A DNA stretch of 48,606 nucleotides from Chara braunii (lineage: Eukaryota; Streptophyta; Charophyceae; Charales; Characeae): assembly GCA_003427395.1 (NCBI GenBank), contig BFEA01000382.1, forward strand, positions 164,195 through 212,800, given 5' to 3'. The notes below the pieces were generated by a model. The model searched no databases. It was not told the DNA's origin and saw only the letters and a list, made by a program, of their open reading frames with translations. A program made the position numbers and the translations under genes. Positions 1-10,475 of this stretch are shown piece by piece (position 1 is the stretch's first letter; each line of letters opens with the position of its first letter).

Positions 1-10
1 TCGTGTCTCG

Positions 11-162
11 CCGCACGGCACACGAAACGAAACCGAAACGAGTGCATCTGCCCACCGAATGTGGCAAAATACACTCGTCACTATTTATAGCAAACTGAAG
101 AACCCGGCCATTTTCTGCGGCAAGATACATTTGTTTCGTTTCTGGTTTCGTGTGCCGTGCGG
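11..162. repeat. Short element flanked by an 18-bp perfect inverted repeat
   Basis: Bases 11-28 are the exact reverse complement of 145-162 (half-site GTTTCGTGTGCCGTGCGG). Pairing continues imperfectly inward with CGTTTC-type sequence on both sides. The unit is about 150 bp and has no coding potential. A small MITE-like element or a hairpin upstream of the DAHP synthase promoter are both possible. No target-site duplication can be checked because the left flank runs off the window. Confidence 0.5.
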
Positions 163-284
163 CAACGCCCTTCATTCCATTTGTTTCCGTGGTGGCCTGG
201 ATTGGAAGAAATGTCTCTATCGGGACGTGTTTGTGGACAGGTGCGCAAATTGTAATTGATCTACTTTTCTGCACCTCTACATGG

Positions 285-441
285 AACACGTCCAGATTCA
301 GACATTTCTTGCAATCCTCTTTGCCAGTGGGATCTGGCATCTACCTGCCGTACGACATGGGAACACGTCCAGATTCGGAAAAGCTGAAGTCCGCGGAAAC
401 CTTGGGAGAGCCGCGTGGCATCTACCTGCCGTATGACTTGG
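285..441. repeat. Imperfect tandem duplication, about 76-80 bp unit
   Basis: The string GAACACGTCCAGATTC occurs at about 285 and again at about 361. GGCATCTACCTGCCGTA occurs at about 337 and again at about 417. The two units are therefore offset by 76-80 bp with small indels. They lie in the presumed promoter or 5' untranslated region of the DAHP synthase gene and are probably not coding, although an open frame runs through them. Confidence 0.7.
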
Positions 442-654
442 TATCCCGATCTTGGCAAGGCAGGTATCCAGAGGCCCGTGTTGCAAGCTGTTTCGGCGCG
501 GCTGTCTGTCGGTCGCTGCGGCCGTTTGCGCTCCGCGCCATCGCCATCTGTCTGTCCCGGGTCTCCTCCACCTCCGGTTCTCTTTTCTCAATCGGCAGCT
601 TCGTGCCCACCTCCTGAAGGGCGAGGTGAAGCAGAGGAGGGGAAGTGGAAAGCC

Positions 655-1296
655 ATGGCGATCGCGGCATGCAAGGCGGCGGCCGCGCTGCGCGGAGGGT
701 TTGTCTCCCTCCAGTCAAATAAGCAGCCATCGTGCGACAGACAGGAAGATCCCATCGTCCTGGCTAACCCCAGGGCAAGGGGGTCCTCGAGAGGGCAGTG
801 GGCAGGACTTCATGCCATCGGCGGCGTCGGCGAGCTACGAGGAAATCGCCAGCGTGCTACGCGGGATGGCGAGAGGGGGAGGAGTCGTCATGCAGGGGCC
901 GCGCGTTGCGCGCAGACGGCAGAGACTCTCGCCTCTGGCGACGGGGAAGCGGCAACCACCGTGTCCGATCGCGTTGTCTTGCCGACGGACAACTGGTCGC
1001 CCGACAGTTGGAAGGACAAGGAGGCTGCCCAGCAGCCCGAGTATCCCGATCAAGAACAGCTCGATGAGGCACTGTGGGCACTCGAAACTCTCCCACCACT
1101 GGTGTTCGCGGGAGAGGCAAGGAGTTTGGAAGAGAAGCTGGCACAGGCGGCATTGGGAAAAGCATTCCTCTTGCAGGGAGGTGATTGCGCTGAGAGTTTC
1201 CGTGAATTCCGCGCAGACAATATACGGGACACGTTTCGCGTCTTGCTTCAGATGAGCGTCGTGCTTATGTTCGGCGGCAGCATGCCGGTTATCAAG
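655..1296 (+). CDS. Class II 3-deoxy-D-arabino-heptulosonate 7-phosphate (DAHP) synthase, exon 1 (partial)
   Basis: This is the first exon of the enzyme that condenses phosphoenolpyruvate with erythrose 4-phosphate, the first step of the shikimate pathway, in plastids of plants. The ATG at 655 sits in a strong plant context (AAAGCCATGG); the open frame extends upstream to 415 but there runs through a repeat. Residues 1 to about 112 are rich in Ala, Arg, Ser and Gly with few acidic residues early on, like a long plastid transit peptide. The conserved family sequence begins near residue 113 ([19 protein letters not shown]), continues through FAGEAR and the PEP-site block [11 protein letters not shown] at about 173-183, and ends at FGGSMPVIK. 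The exon stops at AAG|GTAGGT (1296/1297), a good splice donor, and the frame closes shortly after; TAG|GTGAAT at 1300 is an alternative donor. No second exon was recognised in the remaining 47 kb, although the enzyme should be over 450 residues long. Confidence 0.9.
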
Positions 1297-1901
1297 GTAG
1301 GTGAATGATCTCTTTTTCCCCGTCTTTCCTCCTGTCTCTCTCTCTTACACAGACTTACACCTGCCGCTGCCCCTATGTGATCCGCTTCGCTTTCCTTCCT
1401 CCGCCGTCATTATTCTGCTTTCCGGCCAACGCGAACGCACGTCCGCCCTCTCCGAGAAGTCTTTGTTGTTTTGTGTCGTTTTTCTCCTTGTGAGGATGTC
1501 AGGGGCCAGCTACTTTACTCGCTTGCTATTCCTGGCGCCTAAGTCTTACTCTCTCTCTCTCTTTCTTTCTTTCTCTTTCTCTCTCTCTCCCTCTCTTTCT
1601 CTCACTCGGCTTCGTTCTCCGCGGGTCATGCGTAAGGGTTTTCCGCGCCTATCTTAAAATGTCCCGTTACTGCCATCCTGTCGTCTTCGTTTTGCTTTCC
1701 TCCTGTTCTCTTGCGGACCTCTCTATCCCACTTGGTGGCTAGCTCTCTTGTGCGGTGTGTCTCTTCTTGGCTTACTCTCTTCCCAATGGATGACTTCTGG
1801 TGTCCATGTAACCGTCCTTGGCCGTCTCTGGCACTGGCAACAGTGCACTACATGCCCGCCAAACAAATGAATGCAAGAAGGGTGGATGTGTTGCGGGTAA
1901 C

Positions 1902-1929
1902 GGGGCATTGGGGCATTGGGGCATTGGGG
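1902..1929 (+). repeat. GGGGCATT tandem array, potential G-quadruplex
   Basis: Four GGGG runs start at 1902, 1910, 1918 and 1926, exactly 8 bp apart, separated by CATT loops. Four G-tetrads with uniform 4-nt loops fit the classical intramolecular G-quadruplex pattern on the plus strand. Confidence 0.75.
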
Positions 1930-2205
1930 TATTGGATTCTGGAGATGAGGCACGTCCCTTCGCATCGACAAATGGCTCAACGTGGCTGTCTGAGTCGAAT
2001 TCCGAAGGTAAATGCCACTGAGCTGTCGTGAATCTCTCGGCTGAAAAAAACCGTCGCGATCCTGGTTCTGATCTGGCGTCGTTGGCTGCCATCTCGGCCA
2101 GTGGTCTCGTCTGCCACCTCTGTTGGTTGTGTTAATGCCTCTCTGCGTAACTAGGCCATCAACACAGGGCGAACCCGTGTCCGCCCGCTCCTAAGGAAAG
2201 GGGGG

Positions 2206-2735
2206 TGGGCACAGTGGTCAGGACTCAGGGTTCATTTACCGTATGTCCAGATGTTAGCGATTTCTGTCATCATCGAGCGAAGCGATTACTCCCTTAGCCG
2301 ATGGGGAGCACAGTAGTCAGGATTCAGGGTTCATTTACCGTATGTACAGATGATAGCGATTTCTGTCATCATCGAGCGAAGCGAATAAGCGAATATTACC
2401 TTAGCCGATGTATTAGCCCAGTCCATTAGCGCATACCTTTGAGTGGGAATTATGAGAGAGTTATAAGAGGTCCCGATGGGCACGAAGAGGTCGCCCTTGC
2501 TTAAGCCTTTGGTGAAAGAAACTCTGGCCGAGAGATGGATTTGTGTCATCATCGAACGATGCGAATGCTACCTTAGCCGATGTATTAGCCCAGCCCAGTA
2601 GAGCATACGTCTGAATGGGAATTTTAGCGCATTGGTTGGAATGCGAATCATTTGAGAGTTTGTCCCGTTGGGCATCAGGAAGTTGCCGTTTGTTTAAATG
2701 GTGAAACTAACTCTCGCCGAGAGATCGAATATGGC
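2206..2735. repeat. Degenerate direct repeats with 96-bp and about 180-bp periods
   Basis: The segment around 2206-2285 (containing TTCATTTACCGTATG and TTTCTGTCATCATCGAGCG) recurs at about 2302-2385, offset by 96 bp. A longer diverged unit starting with GTGTCATCATCGA and containing CCTTAGCCGATGTATTAGC recurs at about 2366-2542 and 2547-2735. No coding function is visible. It may be a minisatellite or the tail of an unidentified transposable element. Confidence 0.75.
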
Positions 2736-3246
2736 CTCGCTCCACTACTCGCCGAATGTAGAAAATGACGAGCGAGTGTAGCTTTCCTGTCTTAACGGGC
2801 AGATGCACTTTCCACTTCTCACATTTGGTGACGGTGAGCAGTGGAGCAATGCGGCCCTATGTCTTAGGGAGGACGGTGTACTACGCCCTGGTAGACACCG
2901 CAATATGATCGTCGCCTACCGATAAGTGCGCTTGCCTGAAATAGGGAGTGACCGCCGGCGTGTGGAAGCAACATGTTGCTAACCCCCAGCTTCCCCTGAA
3001 CACAATGCATCGTCATCATGACTGCACCGGACTGGAAAGATTAGTTATATACGTTCATGACGAGGATGCCTTGTGGTCGGGTTCAGACGGTAGTAAGTAT
3101 TGACAGGAAGAGACAGGAGGCGAGGGTGGGGGGGCGGAAACTGGGGGTGGGTGTTGAACGTATACCGTAGCGCGTTGGGGGGCTCGCTTCTTTCCTGGAA
3201 GAGTCGTTTATTTCTTAGAAAAGGCGACGGCCTTGAGGTGTCATCA

Positions 3247-3296
3247 TCGATTGAACTGACCGATATGACATCGATTGAACTGACCGAGCGAGAGCT
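3247..3296. repeat. 24-bp direct duplication
   Basis: The core ATCGATTGAACTGACCGA occurs twice in tandem, about 24 bp apart. It is a local duplication with no assigned role. Confidence 0.7.
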
Positions 3297-3631
3297 ATTT
3301 TGTTCGTCTGATACCATCAGGACTCGAACTTAAGTCTATTTATCAACAGTTCACGGGCGTACCATTCAGCCGCATGGGCTGGGTGGTTGCTCGCTCATTG
3401 CCGTTTGTCTCACTGCAGGTTTCAGGTTGTGCCGGTGGCGTTGTCTCGGAGCATTCGTCGAGTTGTGCGTGACATTTTCCCGCAGTGGGCACGCTGCTCT
3501 TGTTTTCCGATTTTCCTGAAACACTGAGAATGCACGTAATTGGGCGGGATCTTCGAGGTGCCGGAAACATTAATTATTTAATTAACTGCAGCGATGGATC
3601 TGTGGCTTTTGAATCGACCTGATAGCACCGT

Positions 3632-3666
3632 CCCCCCCCCCCCCTCAAACACACACACACACACAC
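3632..3666. repeat. C homopolymer followed by an AC microsatellite
   Basis: A run of 13 C (3632-3644) is followed, after CTCAA, by an uninterrupted AC dinucleotide run to about 3666. Simple sequence only. Confidence 0.9.
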
Positions 3667-4300
3667 GCAACTAGTCAACCAATCCCCCAACCCTCCATTT
3701 ACAGTCCTCGGTGCTTTTGTTCAATGTGGCACTCTTTTCTTGCTCGTGTTTGCAGTGGGAGTTGGGAAGATCCATGGAGAGATCCATCTGATGGGCAAAA
3801 GAACCGATGAAGGGCGTGAGCGGATCGTTGTCGATTGGAAGTCTCTGTCTTCGGTACGAACAGGACGTAATGCGTCGGTAGGAAAAGCAGGGTTCTGAGG
3901 TGGAGTGTTTCTCCCACCTCGATGTGGATTCCCCTTTCACTGAAGGACCAGGTTGTCTGTTATATCGGAGGCGTAAGTGGTCCCTTTGATGGGGGTTCTT
4001 GATATTGGGGTGGATTGGGCAGGCTGAATGATACTTCCGGTCCGGGCTATCTACGCTCAGTTAGCCAAAAAACGAGCTGAGGGTGCCGACTGCACTGGCA
4101 TGTTGTGCCATCTCAGGCGGTGCAGCAACGAACGACATCCGACTGCCGTGCTGACGATTCATTCCCTTCGTCTATGTTTTCTCCATCCATTTTCTTCTCT
4201 CTTCTGATCTCCTCTCTGCCTCTCGCTCGCTCTGTGTCGATGTCTCTCTCTCTCTCTCGCTGTTCCTCTTTCCCTCTCTCTCTCCCTGTCTCCCAGTTCC

Positions 4301-4303
<3 letters not shown>

Positions 4304-4362
<59 letters not shown>

Positions 4363-4363
4363 N

Positions 4364-4436
<73 letters not shown>
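4304..4436. repeat. Long CT/GA microsatellite
   Basis: An essentially pure CT repeat of about 130 bp with one ambiguous base at 4363. Less regular CT-rich sequence precedes it from about 4180. The Ser-Leu and Arg-Glu open frames here are translations of the repeat and are not genes. Confidence 0.95.
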
Positions 4437-4442
<6 letters not shown>

Positions 4443-4902
4443 GTCTGTCTTTGTTTTTAGCCTCACCCGCGCGGCTGATCGTGTGTATTTCCTCATTTTC
4501 TGTTATTGTCTTTCAACTCTGCTGTTTGGTCTTCTTTTTTGTGTTGGACTTCCCTGTCCTTCAAATTTGCTGTCTGAGAACGGCACCTGCACGTCTTGCG
4601 GACCTCCGGCTCTTGAAAAGAATGCCCTAGAGGCAGGCGGTGGGATACCCGCCAACTACGGGTGGGGAAGGTGCGGAACGAAAGAGTGGCGGTACCTATT
4701 TGCTGGTATTTAACGGCAGGATGTCGGCTGTTTTGTACTGCAAAGCGCAGCCTTTTGCTTACGTTCAAGACGCGTTGGATGAATTCCGTTGCAAGGGCCC
4801 GCGCTCACAAGGGACTTTCCTCAATGCATCGGACCGCAACTACAGCCAGATTAGGTGAAAGAAGTCCTCGTGTGATTGCACCCTAATCATGAACCTGGTG
4901 GA

Positions 4903-4974
4903 GCGGTTCGTGCTAAGTTCGCATGCAATTTCGCTTGTGCGGTTCGTGCTAAGTTCGCATGCAATTTCGCTTGT
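4903..4974. repeat. 36-bp tandem duplication
   Basis: Two adjacent units (4903-4938 and 4939-4974), each starting GCGGTTCGTGCTAAGTTCGC and containing a GCATGC palindrome. They lie about 50 bp outside the 3' tail of the LINE. Confidence 0.85.
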
Positions 4975-5025
4975 GGAGCCCGGCCGTTGCTCACTATTCC
5001 GGCTGCAATCCTTCTTTGTCCGCAA

Positions 5026-5050
5026 TTTTATTTTATTTTATTTTATTTTA
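5026..5050 (-). repeat. TAAAA-type 3' tail of the LINE
   Basis: Five copies of TTTTA on the plus strand (TAAAA on the element strand) directly follow the 3' untranslated region of the LINE. Simple-repeat or A-rich tails at this position are usual for non-LTR elements, so this marks the 3' end of the insertion. Confidence 0.8.
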
Positions 5051-5531
5051 TTTTCCTTATTTCACAGCAATGAAGGAGGCCGGGGACCTCACAATTCAAC
5101 CCGGAGTTATCCCGGCCGCATCAGCCGGTTGCGCTTACAGCCAACTGGCTGGGAAGAGACTGAATGACTCTTAACACCAACAGAGGTCAGGAAATATCTA
5201 GGGACAGAATTGGCCAACCCTGGGACCGCTGCCCTGAAAACCCATCCTCTGAAAACACTCAACAATAACCCATCCTCTGAAAACACACAACAATGTCTCA
5301 GACCTTAAAAGCCCAACAAACAGAAAACAAGCCACCAACAAAACAACGGCTGCAAGCCCTGAAAAACCAAACAAACAAGATGCTACATCCTTCCTAACAA
5401 GCTGCCTAACAGACCGGCAGCCCGGACCAGCATCGGCCGGTGTAAAATAAGGGCGCTCCTGCCTCAGACCAACACCCCCCGACTTCCTACTGGGGATAAA
5501 TGAAATGAGTACCCCAGGTTCCTACAAAGTC

Positions 5532-7000
5532 CTATTTTGCCCAAAACCACTCGGCCAAAACTAGCTTGCCTACCTCCAGTTTTGCTAGTTTCCCACCTAT
5601 TCCCCAGGTAGCTCCAAACCATTCTCCTGCTCTTGTCCTACCCTTCCTCCTCCAATCAGCTTGAATGATGCGGCGTAGGGAGCCCCTGAAGGAACCCCTG
5701 ATTTCCCTGTTGGGCATTTCTCTGGCTTCAAAGATACGTTTATTTCTTCCATTCCAGATCACATCACAGCCAACTGCTCGGGCTACTTGAGCAACATAGC
5801 CCCATCCCTTGGTAAGTTCCAGGTTATCTGGTAATCCTCCCAAGAGTACCCAGTCTCGGTTCCAAGGTAAGCACCTGTCTGTAATGTCGTCCCAGAACTT
5901 TTCCCACCACTCCCCGATTCTGATCGAGGCTGGACAATCATACCACGAATGGGTAGTTGACTCAAACGCCCAATTGCATCTTTTGCAGGTCATACCAATC
6001 CTTAGTCCCCGTTGGACCAAATTAACTGCTGAAGGAGTGGCCAATAAGGAGAGCAGCCATAGATTCACCACCAATCTTGGACATCGAGCTTGTGACAATT
6101 GTTGCCAACAGCGAGATAAAGCTCTCTCAATTGTTTGACAGTCCAAATCTAAGACCTAGCACCACCTAGCCACTGCAACTTCCGTCGGATTTTGAGACGG
6201 CGACTGAGATGTATAACCTAAATCAATGGAATACAGATGGAGAGGTAGGTCGTCCCCACCCCTGTCCCTTCACCTTTCCAGCCCCACATCTTAGGATCAG
6301 TTTTAAGTTCCTGAATAGCTTTCCCTTCTGCAAAAACCTGGCAAGTCCAACACCATTCCTCATCGCATGTCTCTCACACCCGAATCTGGGACAGGGCCGC
6401 ATTTAATGGTGGATGACTCTGATCGCTGATTTGGAATAATTCCTTAGGTTTGTCTGAGCTGATCCCCTCCCACTGTTGGAATTCTCTTTTCCCATTTATC
6501 CCAATCCCGGTTAATTTCCAAAAGGAAGGGGTATGATCGATGTTTCGAGAAATATATCGTATACCGGGGGGGTCAACCCCCTCCGGACTCGAAATCCACT
6601 TCCATTGCCTAGGAATAGCCTGAATAAGCTCAGTTAACCTTTCCTCGACATACCAGACTGAGCCTAGTAAGTCCCGCAAGGCTGAAGGAGATACCCACTG
6701 ACCTTCTAATATGTTCCAAATGTCCCCAACTCGTACCACTCCTCTTTCAATCCAGCTCCCAAAACTGTTGTGGGAGGAATCAGCAGAAAACCAATTGCTA
6801 TCGGATTTCAAGATTCTCGGATTCTCGAATAGAGGTTGAAGCAGAATTTCCGTCTTAGTAGACGGATTGGACCAAGAGTTGGGTTTCAGTCTTTTCCAGG
6901 CGGACATAACCACTTTCCAAAATTCTGATTCAATTCGGTGGTTTTGGTAAGACGGCAGGAGGAAACATGTCCATACATCACCTGGTCGGGAAAGGTTCAT
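5532..7000 (-). pseudogene. LINE ORF2 C-terminal region with zf-RVT zinc-binding motif
   Basis: Two frames (7000-6374 and 6146-5532) continue the LINE polyprotein beyond the RT. The second contains CKRCNWAFESTTHSWYDCP, a CX2CX8HX4C pattern typical of the zf-RVT domain at the end of plant LINE ORF2, and then a Trp-rich tail ending in a stop at 5532. The first frame is also Trp-rich and is probably the post-RT connector. The frames are offset from each other and from the RT, so at least two frameshifts lie near 7000 and between 6374 and 6146, and several stops lie in the gap. No function should be expected. Confidence 0.85.
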
Positions 7001-7794
7001 TCTGCAGCCAAGATAAATTCAGCTAGGCTAATCCAATGTGACTCTTTTGGAGAGCAAATACCCTTGATTGCCCAGCGTACCAACATCACTGTCCCTTTTC
7101 GTTGGGGATCAATCAATCCGACACCTCCTTCCTCCTTGGGATAACACAGCAAGTCCCATGCTACTCTTGAAATGAAACCCTCGTCGTCTGTGGCGTAGGG
7201 TTTCCAAATAAACTTTGCAGACTTACGTCGTATTAAGGAGCACAGGTGTCTTCCCAGAGGTCTTACTGCCGCTACAAACCAGAGCAGAGAGAAAAGTGCA
7301 TTGCTAATTACCAACACCCTACCATAAATAGAAAGGTGAGGGGCTCTACCCCACGTTGCCGCCCTCTGAAGGGATTGTTGCAGTAAGATGCCTTCCTGCT
7401 CCACGGTACATGACAATAGGGAGACTTGTACTCCTCGAAACCTTTCAGACTGGTCTGAAGCTGTCCGTTTCATTCCCCAATTCACCATCGGAGCGTAGAC
7501 TTCAGGGAGGAAAAAGACTGATTTACCCCAATTGACTGATGCTTCAGAAAGTTCTGAATATTTGTCCAAGCACTCTTTCAAGGCATTCATTGAGATCTGT
7601 GAATTCTCTGAAATGGCAAATAAGTCGTCTGCTAGGGCTTTTACCTTACATTGAGAGGTGCCGGCGTTCAGACCCTTGATGTATGGGTTTGAGCGGATAA
7701 AAGGTTCTCCAATTGGATTACAAAAAGGAGGGGTGCCAATGGGCATTCCTGACGGAGAGATCTAGTCAATGGGAAGGAGGTAGAGATATGGCCG
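6997..7794 (-). pseudogene. LINE reverse transcriptase, palm/thumb half
   Basis: This holds the second half of the RT domain. Just inside the transposon insertion the frame reads SLRQECPLAPLLF, the conserved RT block normally with Gly in place of Glu. After a frameshift near 7690-7710 it reads NPYIKG and then KALADDLF, which carries the catalytic Asp-Asp pair (normally [YF]xDD; here Leu-Ala-Asp-Asp). The frame then runs through the thumb to about 6997. The N-terminal half of the same domain lies beyond the inserted element at 8528-9500. Confidence 0.88.
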
Positions 7795-7798
7795 TTAA

Positions 7799-8527
7799 AC
7801 CACCAGTACCTCCGAGCCTGTTTTTGCCGACCCTGAATTTCACTGCGCTTCGAGTTTTGCCGAGCCTGGGTACCACTCCGTTTTCTTTTTGGTACTCTCA
7901 CGGAAAGAACAAAAAAAAACAAAAAAGAAGAATAAATGTTGCGACCATGAACCTCAGAAGAGAATAAAAAAAGAAGGAAACAAAGCTTTGGCTGTGATGG
8001 CAGTTGTATACATTCTTGGAAGTGGTAGTGTGAGTGTGCCCTCAATGAGGGCATCTCAGCCCCGTGGCCAGGTTGTCAGATTCCAAAAAGAGAATAAAAG
8101 GGGGAAATAACGGGCACATGGATCTGGCCGTGAAAATGGTTGGATACATTCCCCTAAGTGCCATTGTGATGAGCCTTACAATCTTCTGACAAAACACAGC
8201 TTGAGCAGATCACGGACAGCTTGAGCAATTCACGGACAGGGGACTCATAAGAAACACACGACCAACAAAGAAAGAAAACAGTAACATTCAGAATGTGACC
8301 GCCTTACCTGTAAGGTGCATTCTGAGGAGGAAGATTGTGAGCATGGCCTCCTGGACTACCCAGCCCGACATCATTGTAGTAGAGAAAGCATTTCCCCCCC
8401 CCACCTTTTTTTCGTCACTATAAAATTCAGATTTATGGGACATTGCCGACCAAGTGTCCCACCCCGAAAAGTTCGGGTACTGGCCAAGACATCGTAATTT
8501 CTTAACACTGGCGGAGGTACTGGTGGT
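7799..8527. mobile_element. Non-autonomous DNA transposon with 16-bp TIRs and TTAA target duplication (copy 1)
   Basis: The ends are perfect 16-bp inverted repeats, ACCACCAGTACCTCCG at 7799-7814 and its complement at 8512-8527. They are flanked by TTAA on both sides (7795-7798 and 8528-8531). The element is 729 bp, has no transposase frame, and sits inside the LINE RT. Deleting the element plus one TTAA leaves the flanking RT frame continuous across the junction, so the boundaries are precise. TTAA duplication is characteristic of piggyBac, though an ACC terminus is not the usual piggyBac end, so the superfamily is an inference. A second, truncated copy lies at 15209-15712 in the opposite orientation. 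Confidence 0.9.
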
Positions 8528-8531
8528 TTAA

Positions 8532-9501
8532 CCATTATTGAAGCCGTAGACAGTGAGTATAGTGCAACTACCCAGTTACAAAAGTTCTCACCAAATCGCA
8601 CATGATGTAGCGTACTTAAGACATGCGTCCAGTTAACCCGGTCATAGGCCTTTTCCAAGTCTAGCATTAGAAATGGCGAGATTTGCCTCTGTGCTTTCAA
8701 CCACTTCTAAAGCTTCAATGGCCGTGACGGTACTCTCAAAGATTGACCGCCCTTGAACGAAGGCGGCTTGATCTTTGGCGATCAACTCAAGGAGATATCT
8801 GCCCAATCGTCTAGCCAAGATTTTGGCTAGTAATTTATATGAGACATTCAGAACTGAGATAGGACGCTAGTTCCTAATCTCAAATTTGTCCCCCGTTTTA
8901 TACAAAAGAGAAATTATCCCATTCCTCATTCCCACAGATAGACTGCCTCCTACTAATACCTGATTGTAAATATCCATTAACTGATCCTTGACCACCTCCC
9001 AAATGACAACATACAGTTCCACAGGGAGACCATCGTCTATCGGGCTTTACCCCTTGCCATAACCTTCAATGCCTCCCAGGCTTCATCGGTGGAGATCGGG
9101 CGATCCATATCCAACTTACCTTGGGAGGACAACCTTGTTCCAAATTGCTCCCAATGATTCGAATCTTCTGACAGGTCGGTAGTAATTTCTTCCGTTGGTC
9201 TCCTAGAGGTCAGGATATCCTGATAGTACATGGCAACGTAGGTGCAGAGCTGGGTATGTTCCCTAGCAATCGGCAGATCATGATCGAAAAGGTGCATGAG
9301 CTCACACATCGAATGCGTTAGTCTTTTCGGCATCAACTTTTGGAACGTTTCTCGAGACATTTGGTCGTACACCACAATCCCCTTGAGCTTTAGCCGCTCG
9401 GTCCAAAGATCGGACTCCTCGTGCTGGAGGGCGTTCCACTCGACCGGGAGTTTTTCCCTGATCGGGCTCCACACCAAGTTGGAAACAGGTTGTAGGCTCA
9501 T
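8532..9501 (-). pseudogene. LINE reverse transcriptase, fingers/N-terminal half
   Basis: Reading 9501 downwards, the frame contains RPISTDEAWEALKVMARGKA, like the RT-0 region of L1-type ORF2. After a frameshift near 9050 it continues SPIDDGLPVE. It then passes RNGIISLLYKTGD and a TAG stop at 8867-8869 just before RPISVLN, where plant LINEs usually have Trp (TGG to TAG would be one transition). It continues through DQAAFVQGRS, another frameshift near 8665, and FLMLDLEKAYDRVNW, the conserved RT block with the first catalytic Asp. The frame then enters the inserted DNA element at 8531. Confidence 0.88.
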
Positions 9502-9570
9502 GCGTGCCTCCTCATATTTTATTTTCTTTATTAGTTCTGTCTCTTTGAGTTTTCTACCGGCTGCTAGAAT

Positions 9571-10475
9571 TCAGGAATAAATACTAGGATGCTTTGACAA
9601 GATAGGAGCGCCTTCATCCCACCAATCCTCTTTGGTCTGGAAAGTATCAACGTTCTGTTTCCAACCTTCCCAAAAGCGTTTCATCCAATCTACAATTCTA
9701 GGGTCTTGGAGAACCTCGGTATTCAGTCTAAAATAACCTGGCCCCCTTTCCAATTTGGCAGAGTTCAGAGTGGCTAATATGGGTTTGTGGTCAGAGATGG
9801 GGTTATCAACCTCCTCAATACGCACAGTGGAGTGCCAAACCGCGAGGGACAGTAAAAAAAAATCTAATCTTCTACGTGTAGTACCTTTTCCTTCGCGGAT
9901 GTTTGAACACCAAGTATACCCGGGATTACCAGGGTGTAAAAGTGCATATGGTTCGGTCAGATCCAAGTCTGACATGAGATCAACAAGTGCTTTAACATCC
10001 TGATTTCCCCGAACTTCCTCTGTACGGTCTAGAGAGGTATTCCAGTCCCCGACGATCACCAAGTTATCGCAATCGGGAATATAGAGTGGGATATCTTCAA
10101 AAAATCTAGCATGCTCAGAGCTGTCCGTTGGAGCATATATTGATGCTATTACCCACACATGACCTTCAATCCCTATTTTAACCCATGACCACTTACCCCA
10201 TAAGTCAACAAAATAATCAATAATTTTTGCATTAAATTCCTATGAATTAGGATTGCCACTCCACCTCTTGATCCCTTAGCGGGTGCCCATATTTGTGGGC
10301 CATCCCACCAGGCACCCAGCTCCAGTATTTTAGACTCTGATAATTTACTCTCCTGCAAACACATTATATCAATCTTCTTTTCATGTATCCAGCTCTTCAA
10401 TCTACCCTTCTTATTCCTGCCTGAAGAATCTCCCAATCCTCTAATATTCCATGTTGCAACCCTAAGTCTGCCCAT
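9571..10475 (-). pseudogene. LINE AP-like endonuclease domain
   Basis: This is the N-terminal domain of LINE ORF2, which nicks target DNA. The start at 10475 reads MGRLRVATWNIRG, followed by DIMCLQESKL (catalytic Glu). After a one-base frameshift near 10225 come IYAPT, GDWN (Asp/Asn pair) and near the end SDHKPI (Ser-Asp-His), the canonical AP-endonuclease motifs in the right order. The frame stops at 9571. The catalytic residues look intact, and the frameshift is the main visible lesion. Confidence 0.9.

Larger units (their letters stand above)
1297..4902. other. Intron-like or intergenic stretch after DAHP synthase exon 1
   Basis: No exon matching the next conserved DAHP synthase blocks was recognised here, and no other gene is supported. 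The stretch begins with a pyrimidine-rich segment and carries a CT-rich tract (about 1541-1617), the GGGGCATT array, 96-bp degenerate repeats, a C/AC tract and a long CT microsatellite, listed separately. Many open frames here are products of low-complexity Ser/Leu or Arg/Glu translation and are ignored. Confidence 0.6.

Noticed and set aside
415-654. Upstream 80-codon extension of the DAHP synthase frame to ATG 415
   Set aside because: It runs through the 76-80-bp duplication and lacks family similarity; the ATG at 655 has a much better context.
1723-2092. Overlapping minus-strand frames through the GGGGCATT array
   Set aside because: Pro/Asn/Ala patterns follow the repeat, and no start context or domain is seen.
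3307-3316. TCTGATACCA, the complement of a tRNA-iMet-type primer-binding start, near 3300
   Set aside because: Only ten bases match, and no LTR end or gag was found on the proper side.
4105-4713. Plus-strand 202-codon frame and minus-strand 127-codon Arg-Glu frame over the CT tract
   Set aside because: Translations of a dinucleotide repeat with an ambiguous base; no real protein signal.
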